From Suillus spraguei (Eukaryota > Basidiomycota > Agaricomycetes > Boletales > Suillaceae): DNA of 64,000 bases. Location of the stretch: contig JABCPU010000167.1 of the NCBI GenBank assembly GCA_016800925.1, positions 62,001 through 126,000 on the forward strand, written 5' to 3'. Below, one piece after another: positions 34,542 to 46,732 of this stretch. The stretch's first letter is position 1; each line of letters begins with the position of its first letter. A program made the position numbers and the translations under genes. Below the pieces are notes generated by a model that was given only the letters and a program-made list of their open reading frames with translations, was not told the origin of the DNA and made no database searches.

Positions 34542-37500
34542 ATGGCTAATGTTGCTGTGGACGAGACAACCGCTGATTTGAAACCACTTTTCCCGCAATC
34601 AGACCCTCAGATAGTTCCTGGGTCACAGGCACCCTCTGCAGCCGATCAAGACGCAAAGACCAATGGACATACCACGGACACTTCTGGTATACCCCAAGTA
34701 AACGTTAATGGCGAGCCCGTAAGCCTCCGCCCGTCAGCAATTCTTGGTCGCGCAGATCCGGAAGATGCGAAATGGGGCTCCAATTTCTGGGTGACTTTAG
34801 TAGATCCGCAGGTATTCATCTCGCCTCGATCATCAACATAGTTTCATGTTTAGAACGCACTTTTACAAGACTAGCACTGTATTCTTCGCGTGCCCTGCCA
34901 CTGGACAAGTGAGCTGGGATCCACCAGCTGGTACGTTTGTGTGCGTGATGTCATAATTTCAAATATTGAGATCTATGTTCTTACTACGGTTTGCATTTCT
35001 GCAGCTTGCCTCCAAGTACGGAGGGGGAGTGGTGGGAGCTCAGTGATGACTCCCGTGGTGGAATCCCTTACTATTATCAAACAAAGACAGGCGAGACAGT
35101 CTGGGAACGTCCAGATAGTTTTGTCATCCCCCTGACTGTCATTCAAGTGATACACTCATGTCAACTGATCTCTATCACAAGAGTAGCTAACGCTTCTTCT
35201 ACAGCAAACTGCTCTGGGTCGTCGCCTCTCGCGGAATGGTGTGCGCAAAACGGCTTCTGAAGGACAGGAACCCACTTTGGGGCCAAGTCGAACTCGGACT
35301 CGATCACAAGCAAACATGAAAGATGCGCGCCATGTGTCACTCCGTTCCAACGAGGAGCCACCGTTGCCCCGACACTCGTTATCATCCACGCGGAGTTCGC
35401 CAGGAAGGATACCAGCTCCTGGGGCTAGCCCGGCCAAGAAGTCTCCTACCGTAAGGCGCTCATTCTCCACAGACCAATATGTCCACCCAAGTTCCCCTCA
35501 TGGTTGGTCAAATGGACATCATCTACCCCCTATACCCGCATCCCCATACGCAACAGAACATTCTACACCAAACTCACGAAAATCATTGTCAACGCCACCT
35601 GCCAAGGTCACACCGAGCGGAAGTACACGATCCAGTCGCCAGAAAGAGAAAGACAAACGTCTAGCCTCAGATATCGATGACAACTCACCATCGCGATCGC
35701 GGGCCAAATCATCATCTTATGTTCCACGCCGATCCCCCATCCCACAAAGTCTCAATGCTGCTGTGGAGATGCTGTCATTGTCTGAGCGACGGGCTGCTTC
35801 TGACATAGGTCATGGGCTATCACCGTCATCACCACCGATCATGGACAAACCACGGCCAAGCACAAACCATTCTCCCAAAGAGAAAGCGAATGAGAAACGA
35901 GAGATTCCTCAAACTCCAAAACTGCCTGCGAGCAACACTTTTTGGATGACACGCAGTACGTCGACTCCGCCAACAGTACTTGGTAAGACTATTAGTAGTC
36001 CTGTTCTCAACAAAGGTACATATTTTCACTACCGATACTTTCTTGGCTGATAGCCTGCCTCCAGAGGCGACCAAGAACATGAGCGCCGTCAAGAACCCTA
36101 CAGGAGGAAAACCAATTCCAATCGCCAAGCAACCTACCCGCTCTACCTTTACTACTACTTTAGCATCTGGGTAAGTATACCGCACATATGGATTGATAGC
36201 GTCTTATACTTCCTCTTAGCACATATCCTGTCCTTCCTCATGATCTCGCATCAGACATCCAACAATTCGTCGAATCAGACTACGCAAGACAATATTTCTC
36301 GACACATCGTACAGGCTTCATCTTCAGGCGCAAGGTTCCCGTTGCACAAATGATGACATGGCAAAAGGCTGGTACTCATCTTTAGTTCTTGCGCTAGCTA
36401 GCTAACATACATCCAGGCGCCCCTCAGCTCACCACTTCTTACATTGAATCGCTCACTCAAGAACGATGCTGTCCGGATCTTCAAAGTCATCCAACACATC
36501 ATGGGCGACCGTGAACGTGAGAAATCTGCTGGTATACCCGTCCACAATGGTTCCGTGCACTCCCTTACAGGAAGCAGCGTCGGCTTACTGGAGGAAGAAC
36601 GGTGGTTGCTTGGGGAAGGTTTGGCACATGGCGAGCTAAGGGATGAGATATATTGCCAATTGATGAAGCAACTCAACGGGAATCCCAATACGTATGCCAC
36701 CCGTCTACATCTGGTCTCTAGCCATCTTACAAGTATTTTAGGGAAAGCGTCTTCAAAGGCTGGCAGATGCTCTGCGTACTCCTCACTTCTTTCCCGCCTT
36801 CGAAGAACTTTGAGACATACTTGCGTTCCTTTATGCAACAGCGGACGGCTCAGCAAGAAGGCAGAGTTGATGTGATAGCTAAGCACTGCCTCCGCCGTCT
36901 AGTTGCGATCTCGAAGAAAGGACCACGCGGAAAGCCTCCGACGATGGCAGAGATCGAGACCGCCTCAGATGCCGCCTTCAATCCATCCACATTCGGGGAA
37001 TCGCTAGACGCAACGATGCGCCTGCAAGAGCGCAACTACTCACACGAGAAGATCCCCATCATTCTTCCGTTCCTCGCAGATGGGATCCTCGCTCTTGGAG
37101 GCATGAAAGCAGAGGGCATCTTCCGCGTCGCTGGGGATAGCGATTCCGTGTCGGAATTGAAGTTGCGCATTGATAGGGGCTACTATACGCTTGACAGCGT
37201 TGATGATCCGCATGTCCTAGCTTCGTTACTCAAGCTCTGGCTACGTGAGCTATGCGACCCACTGGTGCCTGATGAGATGTACAACGACTGCATCACACAT
37301 TCTCGCGAACCTGAAACGTGCATACAACTCATCAGGCGTCTGCCCACGATAAACAGACGAGTTGTCATTTTCTTGATCAGCTTCTTACAGTTCTTTTTGG
37401 AGGAGAAAGTACAGGCGGCGACGAAGATGACGTCGGCGAATCTGGCGCTGGTGATGGCGCCGAATTTGTTGAGGTGTAATTCAGAATCTATGACTGTTGT

Positions 37501-37708
37501 GTTTACAAATGCTCAGTGGGTGCTTAATGGTGTCCTTATCGATCTATATTGATATATTTGCAGGTATGAACAAGTGTTTGTCCATAATCTTTTGATGCAC
37601 CTCAAGTGCGATCAAATTGACGCGGATTATGTTCCCGTCCATGGCCTTGGTGCCAGCCTACCATCACCCCCACAACCTCGTGTTTCTAAATCTCGCAACA
37701 GAAAGTGA
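34542..37708 (+). CDS. WW-MyTH4-RhoGAP protein (ARHGAP39/Vilse-like)
   Basis: Multi-exon gene. An N-terminal WW-like unit spans an intron (34812-34869 joins VDPQ to TSTVFFACPATGQVSWDPP). A canonical WW domain follows (GEWWELSDDSRGGIPYYYQT, VWERPD), then a ~300-residue Ser/Pro-rich linker, a MyTH4 domain (FVESDYARQYFSTHRTGF, LNRSLKNDAVRIFKVIQHI, ELRDEIYCQLMKQLNGNPN), and RhoGAP (IPIILPFLADGILAL, EGIFRVAGDSDSV with the Arg finger, LASLLKLWLRELCDPLVP, TSANLALVMAPNLLR). The last intron, 37516-37563, joins NAQ to YEQVFVHNLL; stop 37706-37708. It switches off Rho/Rac/Cdc42 GTPases, probably at sites of polar growth. No frame break seen. Confidence 0.85.
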
Positions 37709-37909
37709 CCATACATACCATGCTATCGTATATCCACCATCTTTTTCTATACCCACCATCCAATTTGGAATTGCATTCGCGTACATACAGATCTCTTCAG
37801 TCGTCGCAACTGTACCTGCTATCATTTATCATCTTCCAACTCTACTATCAGAGTAGAACACGCTCCTACCTCCTTCGTTAATTACGACAAAAATGTATAG
37901 GTTAATACG

Positions 37910-39328
37910 CTATTTGAACTCTAGCTGGTCATCGCCGGGTATCTTGCCATCCAGCAAATCATCCAGCTCTGTGACAACTGTCCGTTCTGAGTCTCGTGCC
38001 CGATGTTTTGGCTTCGACTTGCGGGAACCCCACTGCCCGAATTCATACCCGTCCTCCACGCCCTCCTTGAGAGCATCCCTCTTCCACGCATCAAAAGCCG
38101 GCCCTTTCCTGTTCGTTGCTTTTACTTTGCCCTGCTTCTTTCTGGGCTCCTTGACAGTAAGCTGCTCGATCTTAGACAACATCCCAATAACCTCCCCACT
38201 CCCAAACATAGTCTCTTCTTCCCAAACCGTGCGTTCGCCTACTTCACGCCTTAGTTTCTCGACGAGTTTCTTCGTTCTGCCATCAGGGTCGACGCCGTTG
38301 ACGCGCATCTCTTCGAGGGCGTCATGTACGCCTCTGAGATCGCGGAAACATGACCAGCGAGTTTCTATGAGCTCGTTGTATGCGGGTGTGGTGCACCCGA
38401 ATACGTAGCTTGGGATGCTTAAGTGCCGGGCGTAGTCGAAGATAGAGAGAGCGAGATGGGGGTCACGGTATTTGTCACGGAAAGAGCGCATGAGGTGTGC
38501 GATGAGGTAGGGATATGTCGGGTGTTGAAGGTCAAGATGCGCAGAGGTAAGGTGTGGGGGTGGGTTTGCATTTGCGCTTGCACTTGCGTTTGCGCTCGAG
38601 GTCGGGGTAAGGCCCGGAGCATGCTGTTCCTCAGCTTTAGCAATAGCATTTCGCGCACGTTCCTCGTATTTCTGAGACTGTCCAAACACCTCGCGCATAG
38701 CCCATTCCAGCAGCTGCTGATCCGTATCGCAAAGCTCCATTTCTTCCTTCTTCTTGTCAAATTCCTCATCCGCTTCTGTCGTCCATTTCAACCGTTTTGA
38801 ATGTCGTCTGAGTTTGCCGAATAGATCTGGCACTTGGGTTTGGCCGAATGGCTTGCGCCCAATTCCGCTGAGAACAGCGAGTGGGTCGCCTTGTTGTGAG
38901 GAGGAGAGTCTGGCAGAAGGGTTCTTTTGCTCTGAGACTGCGTCGAAGATCATGTTGAACATTTCGTCGAAAGCGCTGATTTCGCGTGCTGTCATTGCTT
39001 GTCTGCGTGCCCGGGTGCGTCCTGGGGGTTCTACACCTCCAGCACGTAAGGGATTGCGGACTGGCGGGGGGAGGACAGCTGGTATGTCTTTTATTGTGTC
39101 ATCTAATATATGGTCCCAAGGAGATTCTTTGGTAGCGAAAATGGAGTCGGGTTGTGTGCTGTCGCTGCCGCTGCGCTGCTGCTCTCTGACAGTGTAGCAG
39201 AGGACGAAAGGCATCGTGCAGCTGCCTTTGCAAGGCTTGCACCTGCATAATTGGACACTCGATGGTAGACGAGCATGAATAAGGGTAATTTCCAAATTCG
39301 ACCGAAATTGTTTGTTGCGTTGTTGCAT
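37910..39328 (-). CDS. Mtf2-like mitochondrial gene-expression factor
   Basis: Single long exon. The C-terminal ~200 residues match the fungal Mtf2 C-terminal domain as I recall it (YARHLSIPSYVFGCTTPAYNE, ALEEMRVNGVDPDGRT, VWEEETMFGSGEVIGMLSKI). Yeast Mtf2/Nam1 couples mitochondrial transcription to RNA processing and translation. The N-terminus is basic, as for import. An in-frame Met lies downstream (MPFVLCYTV, about 39214), so the start is uncertain. Tail-to-tail with the RhoGAP gene across 201 bp and 76 bp from the BTB gene on the same strand. Confidence 0.68.
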   Translation of the reverse strand: MQQRNKQFRSNLEITLIHARLPSSVQLCRCKPCKGSCTMPFVLCYTVREQQRSGSDSTQPDSIFATKESPWDHILDDTIKDIPAVLPPPVRNPLRAGGVEPPGRTRARRQAMTAREISAFDEMFNMIFDAVSEQKNPSARLSSSQQGDPLAVLSGIGRKPFGQTQVPDLFGKLRRHSKRLKWTTEADEEFDKKKEEMELCDTDQQLLEWAMREVFGQSQKYEERARNAIAKAEEQHAPGLTPTSSANASASANANPPPHLTSAHLDLQHPTYPYLIAHLMRSFRDKYRDPHLALSIFDYARHLSIPSYVFGCTTPAYNELIETRWSCFRDLRGVHDALEEMRVNGVDPDGRTKKLVEKLRREVGERTVWEEETMFGSGEVIGMLSKIEQLTVKEPRKKQGKVKATNRKGPAFDAWKRDALKEGVEDGYEFGQWGSRKSKPKHRARDSERTVVTELDDLLDGKIPGDDQLEFK

Positions 39329-39404
39329 CCTTGAAATGTAAATATGACATTGTTGCTCGGCTAACCTATCAGCTAGTATTATGGTATCGGTGCACTACTA
39401 CGTC

Positions 39405-40300
39405 TCATGTTGTCTTAGGAAGACTGTCAATACACTCGCGAATCAAACGCAGAGTCTCGAGCTTGTCGTATAATACGCAGGTGCACTCGTTATTAGGGCA
39501 CTTGGCATCCCAACACGCGATCGCCTCAGGCCACTCCGTCAATCCCACATCAACGACAGTGTCTCCTAGTGGCCGTACGTCCATCTCCATCACAACCTTA
39601 TACTTGAGCTCCCTCCACGTATGATGATCAATCCTCCATCTGCACCGCGGGCAAGATGCTATCGTGCTTCCTGTCACGAACGGCTGCTCATTGAGTCGTT
39701 TCCGAATACCCTCGCGTCGCTCGCGATGCAAGTTTATCAGGTCAAGCACAGCGTCTGCGCGTAGTCTTCGGAGGATGGGCTGATGTTCCGGTGCGTAGAT
39801 GTTCAGAGCGAGCGACTGCTCGGATGCATGTTTGGCTTCTTCTTCCCATCCACAACGTGTCGCAGCTGCATAAAGACGCAGAGGCTGGCCTAAGAGTGGG
39901 GGCGTCATGATAAGCGCGCGTATGAGTGAGATAGGCCCTGGCATGTCATATTTTTCCGCGGCGAATAACAATGCATCAACCTCGTCGTACGATGTGAGTG
40001 GATTGATAGGCAGACCGCAAATCATAAGTAGCAGACTCTCTAGCGTGTGCGAGTCCTCGTCTAGATTGATGGTCTCGGGGTGATTTGAAGCAAGGCTTTG
40101 TTGAGGCATGGAAAAGAGGGATCGGAACCAGCCCGATGTCGTCCTGAGCGTCCATGAGTGGATGCGGAACATGGTTGATCTTTGCACCAAGTATCACATC
40201 TGCATCTAGAGAAGAGAAGGACTTGTGGAAAATGCCCCATCCACTGGCACCATGGCCAAAACCGAACCAAGAATGGGCTCTGTCTCCATCATCGCGACTG
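39405..40300 (-). CDS. BTB/POZ domain protein
   Basis: A BTB fold opens with FHKSFSSLDADVILGAK and continues TMFRIHSWTLRTTSGWFRSLF, then SLLLMICGLPINPLTSYDEVDALLFAAEKYDM. After the BTB comes a helical region and a Cys/His cluster (SCPRCRWRIDHHTWR, ACWDAKCPNNECTC) that may bind zinc. The two halves of the BTB are out of frame at 40171-40185. One extra base in each of two short A-runs (coding strand) would give GAKDQTMFRIHSW. The first exon and start codon are not resolved. This class of Agaricomycete BTB proteins is expanded; the role is probably as dimerising or ubiquitin-ligase adaptors. Confidence 0.68.
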
Positions 40301-40845
40301 CAATCAAGTGAATGAGATGCACGGTGGACTAGAGCAGAACTTCAGGTCAGTACATATTTCGATATCTGAACGATAGACAAACGGCCTGACTTGGTGGTGG
40401 CTTGCAGATCTTGATTGGGTCTGTCAGGTTGGTCGAGGGTAGTTGAAGGAAATGATCGCACGTTCACTTGTCAAATGCGGTAAGTAATAACCCCTATCGC
40501 TAACTTGGTAATTGTTAGCAGCAGAGCCTCTGCGAGAACGATAGTTGTCACGGGACCCCTAAGAGTCTCGAACATCATGATAAGGTGAACTCTGAAGAGG
40601 AATGGCAAACAGGGGGTGGGGCCGCCCAGGTGAACGAAGACTCGTGCTGAGAGCTATACGATACTTGACGTGTTAAGGGTTCAATCAGATCTAGCAGTAA
40701 GCACATAATGTTAATAGAAGACGCTAACGTACTACAGGCGATGATTACCCATCATAACCTGGTCACATAATATGTACAAGGACGCATCTGCGAACACACC
40801 GCCCACCGAAAGAAAGAGTAGAGTGCAGTGCTACGATTTCTCAAT
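40301..40845. other. Intergenic, nothing recognised
   Basis: No ORF with coding character, no repeat. Confidence 0.5.
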
Positions 40846-43484
40846 TTACCATGCTTCGTCTGGTAACGAACCCACATGGGGAATTTCGTCCCGAAGTTTG
40901 AACATCTGTGCCGCATCAATGCTATAAAATTGCATTACCTCAACGATTTCATCCAAGGCATCGCGATCCGCGCGTTCCAGGATGGTCAACCGCTTGTCAT
41001 ACTCCTGAATCCAAGTAACAACTTCTCCGCTTATTGGGGAATCGAGATAGGAAGCGACTGCGAGCTTGATAACCCTACGAGTAAGTTCCTGGCTTTCTGA
41101 CACGAGATAAAGTGTCTGCAAGACAAGTGTTAAGTGGACGATGTAGGACATGAAGCGCTGAAGCACTGCATGGCTGAGGGAAAGCGTCGACATCCTTTTG
41201 CTCACGAAAAAAATAGTGGTGCGTACGATATCTGGTATACATCGTGAACCCATACGGCAAGTACAGCACTTGCTGCGATCGGTACTACGATGGGAGCGGC
41301 GGGTCCTGCCAGGGCAGACACGATGCCCGCAATAGTGCCTACCATGGATAGCCCAATAGTACTGTAATTAATCGATGAGATGCAAATCTATCTGTCGCGT
41401 AAAAGACCGGCCTACATGGTCTTGGTGGGATTAGCCGTAGGTCCAACTTCTAGCTTATCAACCATTTTCACTATCATTTCCCTGAACTCTTGACTGCGCA
41501 AGTACTGTGCACAAATCACGTTAGAACGGATGCGGCGACAACAAACAAGGTATCCTTACATGATGAGGTCATAGAAGTTCCACACATTGACGATGTCAGT
41601 GTGAAGCACATATAAACAATCCCACGTCTTGCGGTTCTTGAACGTCGTGCTTGATGCGAGCGCCTTCCAATATCCTGCAGACATAAATTTAGATTGTATT
41701 CAGTGATTATTGACGCGAAACTGGGACAGACTTCTTTTGCCAACCCTGAAGCTGCATGAATAACGAAACAAGAATGAAGCAAGCAAGGCTTACTCGATTG
41801 ACGCCTTTATTTTGAGTCCAGGATGCACTCGCTGAGCGATGGAGGTCATAACCGCAGCCTCGGGCGTAGAATGCAGACCGACGCAGTTTTCAGTTATTTG
41901 AATCAGGTGGGTTATTGTCTCCTTATGGTCTTTACAGGCTGCAATATTACACTTCAGAGGCACGCATGAACCCGTCTGAACATTGTACATACTAGAGATC
42001 TTGACGTAGGGAATATCAGGCCCGCAAATCTGTGTAGAGGTTCGATGCAGATATCCTGGAGCTCGGCTTCTGCTTTGGTCTTCGCAAGTTCCTTGATGGC
42101 TTCGTTGCTCAGTATACTAAGAGAGGTTTCGTCTATAGTTCGTTCCATGCGGTCGATGAGCATATCATATTGAGTGAGAACGACAACAACGGGAACTTTG
42201 ACCAAGCGTAAGCTCTAACATAACGAAGAGGTAGCTATTGATTCACTTACTGTCTCCCAGCGTTCCGCTACTTTTCAATTTCAGGAATTTCTCCGTTCCT
42301 GTCTCTAACAAACGTCCGCCTGCATGAGGTATCTGAAAGCAAAGCCTTCCGGATATTTGATCAGTCCAACATAACGGAATGGTCAGATAGAATCCTTACC
42401 AAATAGCATGTAACTGATGTTCCGGAGTAGACATCTTCCTTCGACTTTCAATGAAATCTTGGACTATTTTGAGGTTTTTTCTTCCCCTGGTTCAAAACCT
42501 TTGCTGTCGTGGAGAACAAATTGTCGTTCTGCGGTGAGATGAACTCATGGTCGATGCTGGCTCGCCTGGCTTTTCGTGCGAAGCGATCTATTGACAGTAT
42601 GAGTGGCTGCGCTCTTTGCAGTGTTATGTTGTGCTCACCGTTTTTTCCACTCCGAATGCATGGTTGATCAGCGATGACTTGCCGACCCAGTCTATTAAAA
42701 GCATGTCGTCAACACTGGCCTGAGATCAAAGAAAGCCAGGTACCTTTCCTATGACCAGAATTCGGAACCTTGGGAGCGTCAATACAAATGAATGACTTAT
42801 GGTCATCCTTACTCACCGAGGACACTTGCGAAATATCTCGGAGGTGGTAGGCCGGAGCTCAAGGCTTTCATCGGAAGAGCCAGACTGCTCAGCCTGCTAA
42901 TCTGGGACTTAGACGGATTCGATGCCAGATGTGAATTCTTACTTGAATTGTTGTAATCTCGGCAAGGTCAACGACGATCCTGATTTTCTTATGAAACTTG
43001 ATGTATTCTACGCGTGCGAGGTTGAGTTAGTGATTAAGGCGAGGATGCAATGATGATTGTTTACCTTGTCTTTCGTTTGCACTATACACGCGGAACATGT
43101 CTTCTGCACTGAAAGTAATTTCTTCATGCTTCATCCTAAGCCATTTCTTGTGGCGTATGTGTAAGGAAAAAGTGTCGCGATGAGAAAGCTCCCTACGATA
43201 AAGACACAGTGGTAACACAGGTGAGAACATGCGTTGGGGTCGAGTACTTACATAGCTGGGGAAAAAGTGTGTCGCAAACCCCTGCCTGGTTCGTGTTCAA
43301 TTGGCAAATGTGACTTGCTGATCCGTACTTCAGCAGACTCTACATTCAGCTTCGACTTGCTGAGATCAACGGTGATACCTATAGATATATTCAGCGGGTT
43401 GATGACACTGTTTAATGACAAGAATTGAGTACCATAGATGCGGAGAGGGTAGGAAACCGTTGAAGCGGGAAGAGAACTAGCCAT
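40846..43484 (-). CDS. P-loop G-domain protein with C2-like N-terminus
   Basis: Multi-exon gene from MASSLPASTVSYPLRIYG (43484) to GSLPDEAW (40846). Residues ~1-170 form a beta-rich region. The G1/Walker A motif is built across an intron at ~42680-42750 as ILVIGKDWVGKSSLINHAFG. G3 is HDSKGFEPGEE (42491-42508) and G4 is VVVVLTQYDM (~42165). The exon QLHAIWYC-type switch region follows G3. The C-terminal part has a Gly/Ala/Ile-rich, possibly membrane-embedded segment near 41260-41360 and a helical tail. A frame slip at 42518-42520 vanishes if the A3 run is A4 (NFVLHDSKG). These stand-alone GTPases are abundant in mushroom genomes. Function unknown. Confidence 0.72.
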
Positions 43485-45475
43485 GACGATTTGATTAGGA
43501 AGAATTGACTCTGATGTACTGTAGATTTATTTAGCTAGACGTTGAGCATAAGCCATGCATCACTGCGAGGAAGTGAAGTACCCTATGACGTGTACGCCCT
43601 GCGGTGCACCAAGTGGATACAATGGCTTGCGCCAGCCAACACCTTGCAGTCGTTTTAATTATCAAATAGAAAACATGGTTACTGAGATCCATGTACGATT
43701 TCAAATATAGAATTGACTCACATTTACGGAAGCGGTCAGCTTAGGGTCTCCTCGTGTACGCCTCATGGTGCATAACTATATCAAATATTGCCCACTGCCC
43801 AGTGATTCTAGTACCCTGTTATCAGTCGAACCTTACTCGGTTCTTTCGAGTTTCTCCAAATCCTGCACAGAAAAAGTCCGAACACCCTCGTGGTAAGTAT
43901 TCACAACGAAAAGACCCCAGACTCTGCTTGATATCGGTTCGCTTCAGTTTATTGTTGCAGCAATTATCGAGCAGCCTTACTGACAGCATTTATAATGAAA
44001 ACCTCGTTGAATGTTTCTCCAATGAGGCCCAGGCTGAGGCTCGGCGCTTTTATGGGTTCCAAATCACAACGAACACCTCTCATTGACACTTATGTAAGCG
44101 CTTGTCGCTTTCACTGCTATCAAAGCCTGGATCTTCTCTGGTTCCTTCGCTATATCACAGCCATGCAAAATTCAGTGGTACAACTCGGCACGGCCCGTCG
44201 ATGGACACAAGATGCACTGCAGCAACCAGCGCCCCGAAGAATCATGCCAGTGCCATTCTGCACACTTGCTAATGCCCTTCGATCAGACAGTTGTGTTCAT
44301 GACCGGGCAGCATACTGTACATAATTATATCGAGTCGTGACTAGCGAGTTCGACGACTCGCTAGTTCTACTCTACTACTCACCGATGTTCCCATCTCGAG
44401 TTCAGTACCGTGATACACTCATAGATGAGTACTTAGTAGATTGAATAGTTGAATATCATATACTTCTGCCTCGTTGTCTCGGCCGCTGTACTTAGGCGTC
44501 ACTTGAACCTCAACCACCCCCACCTATAACAAGACACTCTGATCTTTTGCTTGTCCGAAATACCTCCCTACAACAAGACACTGTAACCCATTTTATGGCC
44601 CTAGCGGGCTTCGCATTTTCAAGCAGTCGACGTTAAGTTCAAGGTATATTCATCGACGTCATTACACATTCTATGATACAAATGACATGACGTCTGGATA
44701 CTAACCACCATGTCAGGAAAGAGAACGGTAAGGGGAAATGGAGGAAAAGACGTTAATAAGAGAAAGATAACGACAACAGAAGATCAAGGAGGCTGATGAG
44801 CTGTGTAAGATCATTTGTGGCTGCATCCAGGAGGGACATTACTACACGAATAACTTACATACCTCGTACACAGCCTCGGGCCTGCTACATCCCGAAAGCT
44901 GCTCGCCTGCGGCCTTAATGAACCTTTTTAGTGGTGAGACAACCTTTCTGGGCAAACTAACGAGAGCAGCGTCTTCTTGCTATCCAAACTCAAGTTGCGC
45001 AGGGATGAAGATATCTTGATACCATTGTATACCGCTCGATAATGGCTGCAACATAAACTGAAACGAATATGAATATGTCGAGCAGAGTCTGGGGTCTTTT
45101 CATTGTGGATGGCGTGAGGTCCGAAGGGTACATTGAACTCTATTTCCAGAACGTTGCGATTGCAAATATAGATATCATTTTGTGACATAACAAGGCAAAC
45201 ATAAGGTTAGTTCAATCGACTAAGATAACATGAACTGCCGGTCTTCCTGAATTCTATGTGATCGCAAGGTCCGAGCTACTTATGGGAGACCAGGGACTCG
45301 GAGATTAAATATAGTAGGTACATTTATTACGTTTCACGGGGCTTAAGGGCAAATTTCAGTGCCAACGACTCGTGTACGGCGGAAGTTGATTTGGGTTAGC
45401 TAAGGGTCCACACTGCACACTGATAAATTATAAGGTTGCATCAACGCTTCTCACTCACAATATTTACCTTCCCTA
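43485..45475. other. Intergenic between two divergent GTPase genes
   Basis: About 2.0 kb with no supported gene; short frames near 43754-44324 show no motif. It contains the small perfect inverted repeat at 44340-44365. Confidence 0.5.
44340..44365. repeat. Perfect 10 bp inverted repeat, 6 nt loop
   Basis: ACTAGCGAGT and its reverse complement ACTCGCTAGT are separated by TCGACG. It could form a cruciform or be a protein-binding site; no T-run follows, so it is not a terminator. Confidence 0.6.
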
Positions 45476-46498
45476 TGGATCCTTCAGAGATAAAGGAGAA
45501 AATCGGTCGCTTTCGAATCCTCACTATAGGAAGAGCAAATGCGGGAAAGACTACCATTCTCCGGAGGGTTTGCAATACTCGGGAGAATCCAGTAATCTAT
45601 GACTGCGCTGGAAAAAGGTGCGCGCTAGTAAGAGGTGGCAGTGATCACTACTAACCCGTTAACATCAGGTCGACCCTGCAGTTTTAGATCCATCCAGAGA
45701 GGTATTGAGGTGTGCTCTTGGTTGATGACATGAATTGACATACTCTCAGCGTGGAGAGCACAATATTGAGAATGAATTGGTGTTCCCAAGCAACCCGGGA
45801 TTCGTCTTCCATGATTCACGTGGGTTTGAGGCGGGCGGCGAATCCGAGTTTGACCAGGTCAAGGAATTTATCGTGCGCCGTTCAAAGGAAACCAAACTAA
45901 AAACCAACTCCATGCTATATGGTAATTGTAACTGATCAATCGCGACGTGTGCCATCTCACATTTTAACACAGGTATTGCATCCCGATGGACGAGGCAAGC
46001 AGATCGTTCACTGCAGGTGAAGTCAAATTTTTTCCCAGTGTGACACAGGACGCAGTAAGCGACTATAGTTGATGTTCAACTGATGCGCAAACTCACACTC
46101 CTCAGTCCCTGTGATAGTATTATTTACCAAGTTCGATGCCTTCTACGATGTCGCCTACGGAGAGCTAAAATCAAAGGGAAAATCAATAAAAGACGCTCGA
46201 GCACTGGCCCCGACACACGCCGAGAAGTCATTTGCTAATGGGCCGCAATTGGAGTTTCTCAAGGGTGTCCGGTGGCCTCCAAAATGCCATGTATGCCTTC
46301 CCAGTAAGCTAAATGATAGTCAAATTGCGATGGGTAATGACCATTGATCCATTAGACATGGACAAGGATGATGCAGATTGTGGACCACTCATCGAACGCA
46401 CAGCTGGAACTCTGGATAGCGACGTGCTTCAGCGATTATTCGTCTCAACGCAGCAGATCAACTTGGAGCTCTGCATGAAATATGCAGTTGAGCAGTAA
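45476..46498 (+). CDS. P-loop G-domain GTPase adjoining the micro-exon array
   Basis: Starts MDPSEIKEKIGRFRILTIG; G1 is GRANAGKTT. Then come RGEHNIENELVFPSNPGF and FHDSRGFEAGGESEF (G3 DSRG), QLHAIWYCIPMDEASRSFTA, and PVIVLFTKFDAFY (G4 TKFD). It ends LFVSTQQINLELCMKYAVEQ. Three frame slips at 45612-45616, 45898-45903 and 46028-46033 each disappear if the A or T run is one base longer. The apparent stop at 46496-46498 sits in a GTAACT donor-like context (GAGCA|GTAACT), so the transcript may splice on into the array that begins at 46706. Divergent from the G-domain gene at 43484. Likely nucleotide-dependent switch; role unknown. Confidence 0.75.
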
Positions 46499-46732
46499 CT
46501 ACCCATCGTCTCATTTACCTCGCCACAAGCGTTGACGACTGATATCGTCTAGCATACTGCGTTACCTCTTGCACCCAGCTGAGACAACTGAGAATTGCAT
46601 GAGGCGTTAATAGCCAGATGCAGTCTCTGGTTTCCACATATTTCTGTAAGATTATCAGAAAATTTGAAGGTCGTTCTCATTTATGTTTTGGGCGTTTACT
46701 TGCAGATGGTATGTTGATTAATCCCATGGAGT

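Noticed and set aside
34799..34870. GC-AG intron (GCAGGTATTC donor) in the RhoGAP gene
   Set aside because: A normal GT donor with the downstream acceptor TTTTACAAG keeps frame and gives VDPQTSTVFFACPATG, a better family match.
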